From: Rana temporaria
Taxonomy: Eukaryota; Chordata; Amphibia; Anura; Ranidae
Reading direction: 5' to 3'
NCBI RefSeq assembly: GCF_905171775.1
Contig: NC_053489.1
Span: 594,393,344-594,457,343, forward strand
Length of the DNA: 64,000 bases
In this document: in pieces, positions 1 to 9,864 of the stretch
Numbering within the stretch: position 1 is the first letter of the stretch
Layout: each line of letters begins with the position of its first letter
Translations under genes and position numbers: made by a program
The notes under the pieces: generated by a model
What the model was told of the DNA's origin: nothing
Databases searched by the model: none
The model's input: the letters and a program-made list of their open reading frames with translations, nothing else

Positions 1-296
1 ACATCGCTATAGAAGTACCTGAAATAAAATAAATACAATAATAATGATGTATATCTGCAGTCAGTGATGATGGAGGATGGTCTCTATATACAGGTGGGTG
101 TATATAGCTGTATACATTACAGGACAAATGTACTCACAATTTGTGACTATTATGTAGTGTAACATAGTCAGCACATGGCATGGCAGAAATCCCCAAAATC
201 ATGTATTGCAAAGCAGCCAGCGAGACATGATGTGGCACACTCAATGACACTGTCTGACACCCTGTTGCTCCAGTCATTGTATAATACACCCATCAT

Positions 297-381
297 CGTC
301 ATCCCCATATTATACACCCATCATTATCATCATCATCATACTCCTCATCATTGTATAATACACCTGTCATCATCATCCTCA
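297..381. repeat. CAT/ATC-rich simple repeat
   Basis: Irregular runs of CAT, ATC and CCTCAT units. The surrounding first 490 bases show no gene or recognisable element. Confidence 0.6.
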
Positions 382-491
382 TCCTTGTGATACACCCAGG
401 TTTAACAAACAGTTGAATTCTAAAATAGTGGATGCTTCTAATCTAGAAGCATGGAGCACCAGCCCTGATTTTATGAGATGATCCTTCTCCT

Positions 492-508
492 TTAGCCTGG
501 GTTCACAC
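492..508. repeat. Isolated MITE terminus (TTAGCCTGGGTTCACAC)
   Basis: This 17-mer matches the ends of the larger MITE at 13,021-18,402 (TTAGGTTGGGTTCACAC and the reverse complement of GTGTAAACCCAGCCTTA). No partner end was found nearby, so this is probably a truncated copy. Confidence 0.4.
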
Positions 509-540
509 TGACTGTGATGCGGGAACCAGTGCCATTTCAG

Positions 541-657
541 CATCGTTTAACATTGTGTGGTGGTGTGGGTGGGAGAAGGAAATAGGGGGGAGGGAAGGAA
601 AAAGAGGGGGTGAGCAGGAGAGGGAGGGAGGGAAGGGAGGGGGAGAGGAAGGGTCCG
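541..657 (+). repeat. Polypurine tract with G-quadruplex motif
   Basis: About 115 bases of almost pure G/A on the plus strand. GGG runs at 622, 626, 630, 635 and 639 are separated by only 1-2 bases, a textbook G-quadruplex pattern. No gene start is visible nearby. Confidence 0.75.
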
Positions 658-819
658 GGTTTTAGATACTAACCACTTCCTAACCAATCTAATGCATTTT
701 AAAAAAAAGAGACAATACTCACAAGTAAGATTACAATTTTTATTTAATAGGACTACATAGCACTGTTGTGTTATTCATGTGCAACTTTAAGGCATCTAAC
801 AGGCATGTTATTTAAAGGC

Positions 820-1365
820 TAAACTAGTTCAAGTATGCCTATAATTTAAATGATCTCATACACTAAAAAAATAAACATTAACAGCGCTTAATTCAAGCTG
901 AACGTGCTTAAATGAAAAATGTGTCACCACATCCTGCTAAATGCAAGTTTCTAATGGGAAAACGCATATATGAACCACCACATAAATGCACCTCAAAAGA
1001 ACCTCCAAAGGGTTAAATTAATCACAAAATCCTTAATGTAATTAAATAAAATAAAATAAAAATTAAGATGCAAGTAGAATAGTTCTATAGTCCTCAGACT
1101 GTAATGGCTATCTGCCACTCTATAGCACAAAGTCTCACAGCAACTTTCTGTCAGTCCTATGTCCAAAACAAGGAAAACTTTAAAAGACACTTCTGTAATG
1201 GCTGTGCTGTTGCATACATTGACACGTAGGGAAACCTCACTCACCAGATGGATGTCATCAAAAGGCATGGAACGCTGACTCTCTAGCTGGAGTATATGAT
1301 GGTTCAGCTGGATCTCTCCAGCTGTATGAGATCATTTAAATTATAGGCATACTTGAACTAGTTTA
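820..1365. repeat. Inverted repeat with 42-bp perfect arms
   Basis: Bases 820-861 and 1,324-1,365 are exact reverse complements, around about 460 bases of AT-rich DNA with no convincing coding region. It could be a small inverted-repeat transposon whose target duplication has decayed, or a local inverted duplication. Flanks show no clear direct repeat. Confidence 0.7.
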
Positions 1366-1611
1366 CCCTTTTTATAATAGCTGCTACACTGCTTCATATA
1401 TTTTGATGACTGGCGTTTTTCTGTTGACACCAAAATCGCATAAGTCAAATCCCATTGTTGCGCTGGGCCAGTATTAACATCAGGCTATCATACTGATTGT
1501 TTTACCTTGCTCTATTTAAAGGCTAAGTTCACCTTAAACAAATAATAAATGCACATATTTTTGGAGGTAAAAAAAAACGAAGTTACTTACTGGTAACGTT
1601 CTTTCCCGTAG

Positions 1612-1713
1612 TCTTTCAGGACAGCCACCTGAGAGACCTTGGCTCCTCCCCTCTGTTGGAAACACCGCGCCAGCCCATAAATTTCCTCCTCCCCTGCTGG
1701 TCCTCAGTTATTT
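1612..1713 (+). repeat. DIRS left inverted terminal repeat (3' end of element)
   Basis: Reverse complement of 6,933-7,034 with no mismatch over 102 bp. A further element-specific end (about 1,575-1,611) is not shared with the other terminus but is mirrored in the internal complementary region. Confidence 0.93.
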
Positions 1714-1821
1714 TAGAGCACCTCCAGTTGCTGGGGAGACACAAGAAAACATGATACACATCGTTAACCATATCACAATTCCTGTAAGGAAATCTTATAC
1801 ATACCTTTGGGTGGGTTACCC

Positions 1822-1909
1822 GGCTGTCCTGAAAGACTACGGGAAAGAACGTTACCAGTAAGTAACTTCGTTTTTCCCTTAATCGTCTTTCAGGACAGCC
1901 ACCTGAGAG
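1822..1909. repeat. DIRS internal complementary region
   Basis: Bases 1,822-1,875 are the reverse complement of the element's left end (about 1,575-1,628), and 1,872-1,909 are the reverse complement of the right end (about 7,010-7,047), with one mismatch (CCCTTAATCG against CCCCTAATCG). The region therefore spells the two termini joined head to tail, as expected of the template used to complete and circularise DIRS cDNA. It lies just 3' of the recombinase stop codon. Confidence 0.92.
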
Positions 1910-1927
1910 GATAACCGAGCACTTACC

Positions 1928-2962
1928 CTAGGGCGGGACCACAGCTTGTAAGACCTTACGTCCAAAGGTCTGATCCTTAGCTGACCAAAGATCCACCCTA
2001 TAGTGTCTTACGAAGGTGGCAAAACTGGACCATGTCGCCGCTTTACAGATCTGCTCCGGCGTTGCTCCAGCTCTCTCTGCCTGTGAGGCTGCCATAGACC
2101 TTGTGGAGTGCGCTTTGATACCCTCTGGGATCGGTATGCCTCCTAAACTGTAAGCTTTTTCAATGGCTTCTTTTAACCATCTAGCTATAGTGCGCCTGGT
2201 AGCTCTATGTCCTTGTCTAGCTCCAGAATGCAAAATAAATAAAGAGTCCGTTTTCCTTAAAGTTTTAGTCACTTCTAAATAATGCAAGACGCATCTCCTG
2301 ACGTCTAAGCTATGGAATTTCACTTCCTGTTCTCTGGAAGGGTTCGGACAAAATGAAGGTAATATAATTTCTTGTTCTCTATGGAACCTTGAGATTACTT
2401 TAGGCAGGAATCCCGGATCCAACTTAAAAATTATACGATCTGCGAAGATCTGAAAAAAGGGGGGTCTGATCGATAGGGCCTCTAACTCACAGACCCGTCT
2501 TGCAGTGGTGATTGCCACCAAAAAGACTGCTTTTAGTGTCAGCGTCTTTAGATTGCAATCTTCCAAAGGCTCAAAAGGTTTGGCTGTCAAAGCTTGTAGT
2601 ACCAAGGACAGGTCCCATTTCGGGAAGACCGAGGTTTGAATAGGTCTCTGTCGGCTCAAGGATCTGAAGAATCTGACTATCCATGGGTCAGATGCTAGCC
2701 TTTCCTCTAGGAACACTGACAGTGCGGATACTTGACCTTTTAGCGTACTAAGGCTTAGTCCTTTTTCTACTCCCTTTTGTAAAAATTCTAGGACGGCCAC
2801 TGAACTCTGTGTATTAAAGGAGTTTTCTGTGCACCATCTGCCAAAGCACTTCCATACCTTTTCATAAATTTTGCGTGTCTCTAACTTTCTACTTTTCAGT
2901 AGAGTCGCAATTAAGTGGTTTGAGAAACCCTTTGCTTTCAGCAGTTGCTCCTCAGAAACCAT
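1928..2962 (-). CDS. DIRS tyrosine recombinase (integrase)
   Basis: Predicted 344-residue recombinase that would integrate the circular DIRS intermediate. The conserved pentad is visible: Arg156 in TARRVCEL, His285 and Arg288 in AHSTR, Trp311, and the nucleophile Tyr321 in FVRHYRVDL. Residues 1-110 fit the helical core-binding domain, residues 125-330 the catalytic domain. I chose the ATG at 2,962-2,960 because it falls just before family-like sequence and overlaps the RT stop by 25 bases. The same frame stays open upstream to 4,789 (953 codons in all), but that upstream part overlaps the RT gene and shows no recombinase features. Translation may use reinitiation or frameshifting; this cannot be read from the sequence. 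The gene is intact. Confidence 0.93.
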   Translation of the reverse strand: MVSEEQLLKAKGFSNHLIATLLKSRKLETRKIYEKVWKCFGRWCTENSFNTQSSVAVLEFLQKGVEKGLSLSTLKGQVSALSVFLEERLASDPWIVRFFRSLSRQRPIQTSVFPKWDLSLVLQALTAKPFEPLEDCNLKTLTLKAVFLVAITTARRVCELEALSIRPPFFQIFADRIIFKLDPGFLPKVISRFHREQEIILPSFCPNPSREQEVKFHSLDVRRCVLHYLEVTKTLRKTDSLFILHSGARQGHRATRRTIARWLKEAIEKAYSLGGIPIPEGIKAHSTRSMAASQAERAGATPEQICKAATWSSFATFVRHYRVDLWSAKDQTFGRKVLQAVVPP

Positions 2963-4866
2963 GCGGCCAAGTTCCACTTTTCCACTTGGGGGCAGTATAC
3001 TGGGCCTTGGGAGAGTAGATCCTCCTGGACTGGCAAAAACCAGGGGGGTTCTATAGCTAGCTCTTTCAGTATAGAGAACCATGGTCTCCTGGGCCAGTGA
3101 GGTGCTATGAGAATCAGGTTGGTGTTCTCTGCACGCAGTTTCCGTAACACTTGTGGAATTAATACGGGTGGAGGAAAGGCATAACATGTCCTGAAAGTCC
3201 ACCTTTGTGCTAAAGCATCCACTCCTATTGCTCCGTCCTCTCTGTTTAGTGAGAAGAAGGTCTTGACCTTTTTGTTCTTCTTGGATGCGAATAAATCCAC
3301 TTGAGGTGTTCCCCATTTTTGTGTGATCTGCCTGAACACCTCCTGATTTAGTTCCCAGTCGCTTTCCTTCAGCTGAATTCTGCTGAGGAAATCCGCTACT
3401 GTGTTTAAATCCCCTTTTAGGTGGATTGCTGATAGCGAGAGAATATTCCTTTCTCCCCATGTCAGGATTTCTTTCGCTAATGCCCACAGGGTTCCGCTCC
3501 TTGTTCCACCCTGCTTGTTTACATAGGCAATAACTGAAGCGTTGTCGGATCTTATTTGAACATGATGTCCCTTCAGTTGTCCCTGGAAGAATTGAAGTGC
3601 AAGCCCCACTGCCTTCAACTCTTTCCAATTGGAGGATCTCCTCCTCTCTTCCCCTTTCCAAATCCCTTGGGTTACTTGGGAGCCTAGATGTGCTCCCCAT
3701 CCTATCCCACTTGCGTCCGTGGTAAGGATTTGGGAAATGGGAAGTGTCCACAGCCGACCTATGGTCAAGTTTTCCACCGTCCTCCACCACCAAAGGGTTC
3801 TTTTTACCTGTGTCGGTATTCGAACCTGGGTGTCTAAGGACTCCTGCCTGTGGTCCCAAACCTCTAGAAGGAACATTTGCAGTGGTCGGAAATGTAAGGC
3901 TGCCCATTGAACAGCTGGGATTGCCAAAGTTAGCAGCCCCAGTGTTGACATGATCTGTCTGATGGTACATGGTGAATTCACCTGAATTGCCTTTGTTTCT
4001 TTTTGGATCTTTTCTATCTTCTCTTTGGGTAGAAAAATCCTTTGCTGTACATAGTCTATCACGTACCCCAAGTATGTTATCTGTTGTGTGGGCTTTAGAT
4101 TTGACTTTTCCACATTTATTAACCACCCTAGATCTTTCAAAAAGATCTGTGTGGTCTCGAGGTTCTTTTGCAACCTCTCTGGGGTTTCTGCGAACAGCAG
4201 CAGATCGTCCAGATATGCAATGATGGAAATGCCTTGGACTCGCAAGGGTGCCAGGGCTTCCGCCAGAATCTTGGTGAAGATTCTGGGTGAGGAAGAGAGG
4301 CCGAAGGGTAAGGCCTGGAATTGTAAATGTAAGGTTCTGTTTCCCGTCTCTATCGCCAATCTCAGGAACTGTTGGTGGTCCCTGTGTATTGGAACGTGTA
4401 AGTAGGCGTCCTTTAGATCTAAGGAGACCAGGAAACAGTTTGGAGGTAGTAGGGCTTTCACTGAGTAAATTGAGTCCATTCTGAACCTCTTGTAGGTTAT
4501 GGATAGGTTGAGGGGTTTTAGGTTTAAGATTGGTCTGACCTTCCCCGTGGGTTTTAGTACTCCAAAAATGTGGGAGTAGAACCCAAGTCCCCTTTCTTTT
4601 TTGGGGACCTCCACTACTACCTCTTGTTTCTTGAGATCCTCCAGGGCTCTCATTAACCCTTCGGCCTTTCTTCTGTCCTTCGGAAGTTTTGTTAAATAAA
4701 ACTTTTTTGGGGGTGTTCTGGAGAATTCTAGATGATAACCTTCCTTTATGATCCTCAATATGAATCGATTGGAAGTCACCTTTTCCCACTGAGGGAGGAA
4801 GTCCCCCAGTCTTCCTCCCACTGTGAGCAATCTGTCATTTCTTATCATAGGCTTGTTCAGGAGCAC
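2938..4866 (-). CDS. DIRS reverse transcriptase / RNase H polyprotein
   Basis: 642 residues. The RT palm is at about 95-270, with SLDLKDAY (Asp150, Asp153), ALPFGLSSSP (185-194) and the catalytic YLDD (218-221). RNase H follows at about 380-495 with Asp384 (TTDAS), Glu416 (NWKELKA), Asp441 (RSDNAS) and Asp492. The last 140 residues contain VDLFAS (523-528) and AFPPPVLIPQVLRKL. In DIRS elements this place is often held by a Dam-like methyltransferase region; I infer that relationship but cannot prove the motif. The start overlaps the gag stop by 32 bases, and the stop overlaps the recombinase start. No internal stop or frameshift is present. It would copy element RNA into DNA in gag particles. 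Confidence 0.95.
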   Translation of the reverse strand: MLLNKPMIRNDRLLTVGGRLGDFLPQWEKVTSNRFILRIIKEGYHLEFSRTPPKKFYLTKLPKDRRKAEGLMRALEDLKKQEVVVEVPKKERGLGFYSHIFGVLKPTGKVRPILNLKPLNLSITYKRFRMDSIYSVKALLPPNCFLVSLDLKDAYLHVPIHRDHQQFLRLAIETGNRTLHLQFQALPFGLSSSPRIFTKILAEALAPLRVQGISIIAYLDDLLLFAETPERLQKNLETTQIFLKDLGWLINVEKSNLKPTQQITYLGYVIDYVQQRIFLPKEKIEKIQKETKAIQVNSPCTIRQIMSTLGLLTLAIPAVQWAALHFRPLQMFLLEVWDHRQESLDTQVRIPTQVKRTLWWWRTVENLTIGRLWTLPISQILTTDASGIGWGAHLGSQVTQGIWKGEERRRSSNWKELKAVGLALQFFQGQLKGHHVQIRSDNASVIAYVNKQGGTRSGTLWALAKEILTWGERNILSLSAIHLKGDLNTVADFLSRIQLKESDWELNQEVFRQITQKWGTPQVDLFASKKNKKVKTFFSLNREDGAIGVDALAQRWTFRTCYAFPPPVLIPQVLRKLRAENTNLILIAPHWPRRPWFSILKELAIEPPWFLPVQEDLLSQGPVYCPQVEKWNLAAWFLRSNC

Positions 4867-6477
4867 GAAAAATAGCTCCTGCTTTGCCTTTCCCTCTCTG
4901 GGCCCAGGGTCTTTTCTGATTGTCTACCTTGGGTGTGAAGCGGGGGCCTTTAGGTACCCAATTAAATTTGTTCTGTCTCTTTTTGGTCTGCTGTGGCTGA
5001 CTCCAGGGTGCTTTGCGTTTCAGCGGAAACGCTTTTTTCTTGTCCGCTGTACGGTCCAGCACTTTTTCTAATCCCGGCCCAAAGAGCAGGTCCCCTGTGA
5101 ATGGGATGCCGCATAATTTGGTTTTAGACGCGCAGTCCCCCTGCCACGTCTTTAACCATAAGGCCCTCCTGGTTGAGTTAGCTAATGCAGACGATCTAGC
5201 TGCCATCCGTACCAGTTCAGCTGAGGCGTCTGCAATATAAGCTATGCCTCTCAACAATGTGGGAAATGAGGCTAGGATTTGGTCTTTTGCCGTCTCCTCC
5301 TCAATGTGCTCCTGAATCTGGTTCAGCCAAAATTCCATGTTCCTGGCTACCACGGTGACTGCCATTGCTGGTTTTAAACTACCCAGCGTGGAGTCCCAGG
5401 ACTTTTTTAGTAATGAATCCATTTTCTTATCCATTGGTTCGGATAGAATGCCCATGTCCTCAAAAGCTAGGTCTGTGTGCCTTGAAACTTGAGAAAAGGC
5501 AGCATCCAGCTTTGGCGTTTTATTCCAAATTGAGGATGGGTCATCCGAAAATGGAAATCGTCTTTTCAAAGCTTTGGAAAAGAATGGTTTCCTTTCTGGT
5601 TCCTGCCATTCTTTTTTAATTGCTTCGATCAAGACATCATGGACTGGGAAATTTTTACTTTCCTGGTCACCTAAACCCTCATACATTTGGTCATGCAATG
5701 ATAATGTTTTTTTCTCTGTTTGAATACCCAGAGTGGCATAAATAGCTTCCAATAAGTGGTCTACATCCTCCAAGGAGAGCTTGTAGCGGGAGGGCTTCCT
5801 GGAATCACCTTCCCGAGCCTCCTCCTCTGATTCCTGTGAACTGGACACTGCGCTGTCAGGTTCCTCTTCTAGCTCCTCACTAGGAACTCTTGAAGGGCCT
5901 GCACTAGTGGAAGGTCTTACTCCCGGGACTAATGTTGTTGCCTGTACAGGAGGAGCTGACTGAAGCTGCGGGATCTGGAAGTTTTCAAAAAATGTTTTGA
6001 ATGACCCAAAGGTATTAGAAAGTTCTTTAACTGATGATGCCAAATCACTTTGTTTCGCAGTGTGCTCCTGTACTAACTTATCAATACAGTCGCTACAAAT
6101 AGCCTTTTTCCATGACTCCCTAAGTGTGACTTTACAGGATGGACATCTTTTCTTTGTACTGTGGGTATTCTTGTCTTTGTCAGTTTTCTGAAAGACACAA
6201 GCGAAAATATATACCCCATGATTAGTACCGTAGCCGTCCCCCTGCTCACGGCAGGTGCGCAGTGTCTTCATATGGGCTTACCACACTAGGGGCCCTATGA
6301 ATCACCCTCTGACACTGAGGGGTTAACCCACCTCCCCCTCCCTATTACCCTGGGGGGTGTAGAGGGATGGTAGGCTATTTTTTAGGAGAGGGGAAATCCA
6401 CCCTAGGTTCCCCTTACCTTGCTGTGGCTGGAGCTGGTCTCTGCTGGAGCAACATCTTTCCCCTCTGCTTCCGACAT
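4835..6477 (-). CDS. DIRS gag-like protein, two exons
   Basis: Proposed join: exon 1 at 6,477-6,418 (20 codons beginning MSEAEGKD) and exon 2 at 6,187-4,835, giving about 470 residues. The exon 1 boundary AAG/GTAAGG and the acceptor TGTCTTTCAG/AAAACT are strong consensus splice sites and preserve frame. Exon 2 opens with a cysteine pair motif, Cys35-x2-Cys38-x12-Cys51-x2-Cys54, likely a zinc-binding finger. A Ser/Glu-rich acidic stretch follows (EELEEEPDSAVSS). The basic C-terminal end (FNWVPKGPRFTPKV) may bind nucleic acid. An unspliced alternative starts at the ATG at 6,271 (478 residues, an N-terminus with no special features). Gag proteins package element RNA; that role is inferred from position. 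Confidence 0.85.
6188..6417 (-). other. Predicted spliceosomal intron in DIRS gag
   Basis: 230 bases from GTAAGGGGA (donor, reading leftward from 6,417) to a pyrimidine-rich TGTCTTTCAG acceptor ending at 6,188. Removing it links a short acidic MSEAEGK exon in phase to the gag zinc-finger exon. The intron contains in-frame stops upstream of the 6,271 ATG, so without splicing exon 1 could not join the main frame. I recall that introns have been reported in some DIRS elements. Confidence 0.75.
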
Positions 6478-6932
6478 GTCTGTGTCACCAGCGCCGCGTG
6501 TGCTGTCTCTACAGCGTCTATGCAGCTCCCTCCAGCCATTGCCTGGCTCCGTTTTTGAGTTTCGCGCCCGGAACCGGAAGCCGCGAACCCGGAAGTACCC
6601 GCCCCCGTGCCTGAATGACGTCACCCGCCATCGGCTCCGAGCGGTCCTAGTACACAGCGTGGCTTGCGCGTCTGGAATCCCCATTCCTCCGGCAGCCACA
6701 CACGCTGGTCTAGGACGCTGGCTGTACCTCCTCACACCGCACTCGGTGCATACAAAAACCGGAGCCCCCCCGACTTACACCTGCGCTCAGGGATGTGAGG
6801 GTGGCTGTCTTTCAGGTTAGTACCTGTCTCTTTTGTCCAGAGAGCCCCTGCTCCCTTTTAGGACCGTCTTGCCTGAGCCTCCCTTGGCTCTCCTGGCTTG
6901 TTCCTATGGTGTCTCCCCTCTGGAGGAAACAC
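6478..6932 (-). promoter_or_regulatory. DIRS 5' leader, GC- and CpG-rich
   Basis: Lies between the right inverted repeat, where DIRS transcription usually starts, and the gag exon 1 ATG. The segment around 6,540-6,720 is dense in CpG, unlike the AT-rich flanks. No clear TATA box was identified. The promoter role is inferred from element architecture. Confidence 0.45.
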
Positions 6933-7034
6933 AAATAACTGAGGACCAGCAGGGGAGGAGGAAATTTATGGGCTGGCGCGGTGTTTCCAACAGAGGGGAG
7001 GAGCCAAGGTCTCTCAGGTGGCTGTCCTGAAAGA
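6933..7034 (-). repeat. DIRS right inverted terminal repeat (5' end of element)
   Basis: Exact reverse complement of 1,612-1,713. The outer extension to about 7,047 is unique to this end and is mirrored in the internal complementary region. Confidence 0.93.
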
Positions 7035-7440
7035 CGATTAGGGGAAATGTGCATTTACTATTTTTTTCTCAGGAGCCTGCAGAGCATTGCACCTACGTTC
7101 AGTGGATCGCAAGTGAAATGTCGGGCTTCTGCATTCTCTTCCTACAGCTCTGTGCCCATACCTCTGTACAGGCTGTATGTTTCAGAGCTGCAGGACAAGT
7201 GAATAGGCTATTAGGACACTCCCCATTGAAAACTACAAGCATGTGTTGTACTGTATATTCATTCACACATCTCTAATTTATAAAAATGTGATAGAGGCTG
7301 CAGGGGAGAGGATCCAACACTTGCTATAACAGGGGTGCTCAGGGAGTGTGGGGCTGCTGCATAGTAAGTAATTACATGAGTTACACCCTAAATGCGGATG
7401 CTATATGTAACATGTTACTAGAAGAGAACCTATCCTTTAA

Positions 7441-8529
7441 TAAGCAACTCCCCTTCTGTTGAGGTAACCCCCCTCCCTCCTCCGGGTTGATCAATGTACA
7501 TTGCAAGGATTTTAGCAAACTTTGTTTCAGATTCTTACTTTTTGTTGCACATGCAGGCTTTCAAGGATAAAAATTGCAAGGTCTAAATCCCTTTAGATGT
7601 GATTAACCCAAAAATCTGACTTGTATCTTGCAGACTTCTGCGGAATCAGTGAGCCAACTACACAAGCAGCAAACAACATTTCTGTGTCCTCCGGGTTGCC
7701 ATATTCATTGAATTTTTTCAGAAAACTGCAGATTAAAAAAAAAAGTCATTTTTAATAGCATTTAGCTACACTATAGTTTGTGTAGCAAAGGTACTGTATA
7801 TGCATTATTAATTTTCCTCAATTTTTTTTTTTTTTATAACCATTTTATATAGTATTGCTCTTTAAGCCACATGAAAAGACTGTTTTCCCTAAACAATATT
7901 TTTTAATTATTTTTTATATTGATGCATGTCCTATGTGGCAGTGCTCAGCTACCCATGCACTTTTTTCAGCAATAGAATTGTCTATTATCCTTAAAAAAGT
8001 TTCCTCCGATAAACTTTTACAGTGTTTGCAGACAAGCTTAGCATCTGTGAACTTACTGATGAGTTCACCAAACTTCCAATGCACAGAACCTGTCTATTTC
8101 CTCATCCCTAGATATGAAGTGGCTATGAAGACTATGCACTTCGCAAGTGCAGTTGCTCCAGGGCTTGATAAACTAAAGGGAAATTCCGCTGACTTCCATC
8201 ATCCAATCATGTGCATGCAAAAAATGTTTTTGATTTTTTTTTCTTGCACGTCATTGGGTATTCTTTGCAAAGAGAAGCTGCATCTCATTTACTAAGATTT
8301 GGAGCAGCCACACTGACAAAGAGCACAGCCTGTTTTCCCTTAATAAATTCACTATAAAATGTCTGGTTTGCTCTAGGAAAAACCCATAAAGATTAAAATA
8401 GGATGACTATGAACTGGTAGTATCTCTTTTAAATAATTAATGTACAAATTGATGTTAGTATCCACTGTTCTTTAGGTGTATTAATAATGGAAAATGTGTT
8501 TATTTTCTTCAAATGTAAATGAGTTATAG
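7441..8529. other. No gene recognised; AT-rich DNA
   Basis: Contains T and A homopolymers (about 7,820-7,834). The stretch at 8,160-8,300 resembles 19,240-19,360 (TCATCTAATCATGTACA and TTGGTTATTCTTTGCAA-type words), suggesting a diverged shared repeat. Confidence 0.5.
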
Positions 8530-8533
8530 TTAA

Positions 8534-8840
8534 AGGGGTTGTAAAGGTTTATTTAATTTTTTTAAAAAAAAGAACATATCATACTTACCTCCACTGTGCA
8601 GTTTGTTTTGCACAGAGTAGTCCCGATCCTCCTGTTCTGGGGTCCCTCGGCGGCTGTCTCAGCTCCTCCCCGCAATTGCTAACCCCCTCTGGGAAGCTCT
8701 CTCCCAAGGGGGTTGGCTTGCAGGCGTGCTCCCGTGTCATACAGTCGGCGTCTGTAGATGCCGAGCGTATGACTCGGCCCCCCCCGGCGGCTGCGTCATT
8801 GGATTTGATTGACAGCAGCGGGAGCCAATGACTTAATTTT
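8534..8840. mobile_element. Truncated TTAA MITE (T2/Kolobok-like)
   Basis: TTAA at 8,530-8,533 is followed by AGGGGTTGTAAAGG, the same terminus as the element starting at 23,077. The interior is GC-rich and partly palindromic (GGGAAGCTCTC, CCAAGGGGGTTGG). No right terminus is found; sequence changes to AT-rich DNA near 8,838. Confidence 0.65.
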
Positions 8841-9624
8841 GAATAGGAAGTATCCCATTATTATGATTAATATGGTGATGTGGTTGTACCGTTTCATCTT
8901 ATTATTTATCTTATTCTACCTTATCCTATTTTATCTAAATTAAAATTTTTATTTTATTTAAATTTAAATTTTGTTTTTTGTTTTTTTCCTTACTCTACAC
9001 AATTACAGGTCAGTCCATATTGCAGTATCGCGGTCCAGCTTGATGTTAGGACTGAACCTAGGGTCTGCTCACGGCTGTGAGCGTATTGGTACCTTTTACA
9101 TGTTTATCGTGCCAAACCGTTTGTATGTTGGTGTGTGTGGTCTTATTTGATTTTTGGACGGGTGCCTACACCTGCCAAGATAGATGCATCTCGTCCATGC
9201 AGGTGTGATACACAATATTGCATTGTGTATGGAGGGTCTGCTTACTTCGGGTCATGCACCCTGTCTCCAATATCTAAGTTAGATTTACCCTTTCTCTTCT
9301 AGAGCTCTTATGATCATTTGCAAAGAAAGGATTTGAAATGAAAACCTATCAGAGGGGTATTACTGGACACAGGGTGGAGACCCTAAACACACCTATCTAG
9401 GTGTGCGTATTTTCCGTAGCATTTTAGTGTTAATTTTAGTATTATATGTGACATGTTTATGCTGTTTTTCAGACACTGTGCATTATGTGCTTTTAACTAC
9501 CCAATATCTATATGACGATTTTCATATCCTGCTACACATAGCCATCTAGTGATATCAGTAACAAAGGGGGTTTTGGGTTTGATGTATGGGCTTTACAGGC
9601 TTGCATGGGTTACATCTAGATACT

Positions 9625-9629
<5 letters not shown>
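8841..9629. other. No gene recognised
   Basis: AT-rich with homopolymers to about 8,990, then ordinary composition. No coding or structured feature was supported. Confidence 0.5.

Positions 9630-9662
<33 letters not shown>
9630..9662. repeat. (TA)n microsatellite
   Basis: About 16 uninterrupted TA units. Confidence 0.95.
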
Positions 9663-9665
<3 letters not shown>

Positions 9666-9864
9666 AATATAGCAACCTAGACCGATCCATCCACATGGTT
9701 GAGAGCTCTCACTGACACACGAGCAATGCTTCATGTGCACAGGTTTTGGCTGCATTTAATGGTCCCTTGGCTTTCGATCGTACTTTATCCAATTCACTTC
9801 CCTAATCGGGCGATATAAATATGCAAATCGTAGTCCAAGCCCAAAGCATGTTTTGTTATAGAGT

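Larger units (their letters stand above)
1575..7047 (-). mobile_element. Complete DIRS-type tyrosine-recombinase retrotransposon
   Basis: A 5.47-kb element transcribed leftward with three long overlapping reading frames (gag, RT/RNase H, tyrosine recombinase), inverted terminal repeats and an internal complementary region: the full architecture of the DIRS order. DIRS elements replicate through a circular DNA that the recombinase integrates without target duplication, and none is seen. The exact ends are blurred by A runs at 1,571-1,577 and 7,045-7,047. All three frames are open and the terminal repeats are identical over 102 bp, so this copy is young and may be competent. The insertion interrupts a TTAA MITE. 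Confidence 0.95.
1520..7436. mobile_element. TTAA-flanked MITE (T2/Kolobok-like) hosting the DIRS insertion
   Basis: The left end is TTAA followed by AGGCTAAGTTCACC; the right end is AGAACCTATCCT followed by TTAA. These inverted ends resemble other TTAA elements here (for example 23,077 and 25,537). Excluding the DIRS element leaves about 440 bp, a typical MITE size. Superfamily assignment rests on the TTAA site and the AGG-type ends and is an inference. Confidence 0.55.

Noticed and set aside
3629..4484. Several plus-strand frames inside the DIRS element
   Set aside because: Antisense shadows of the RT/RNase H gene, without independent features.
6403..6735. 110-codon minus-strand frame as a separate gene
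   Set aside because: Only its last 20 codons (from the ATG at 6,477) make sense, as the first exon of DIRS gag; the upstream part is CpG-rich leader.
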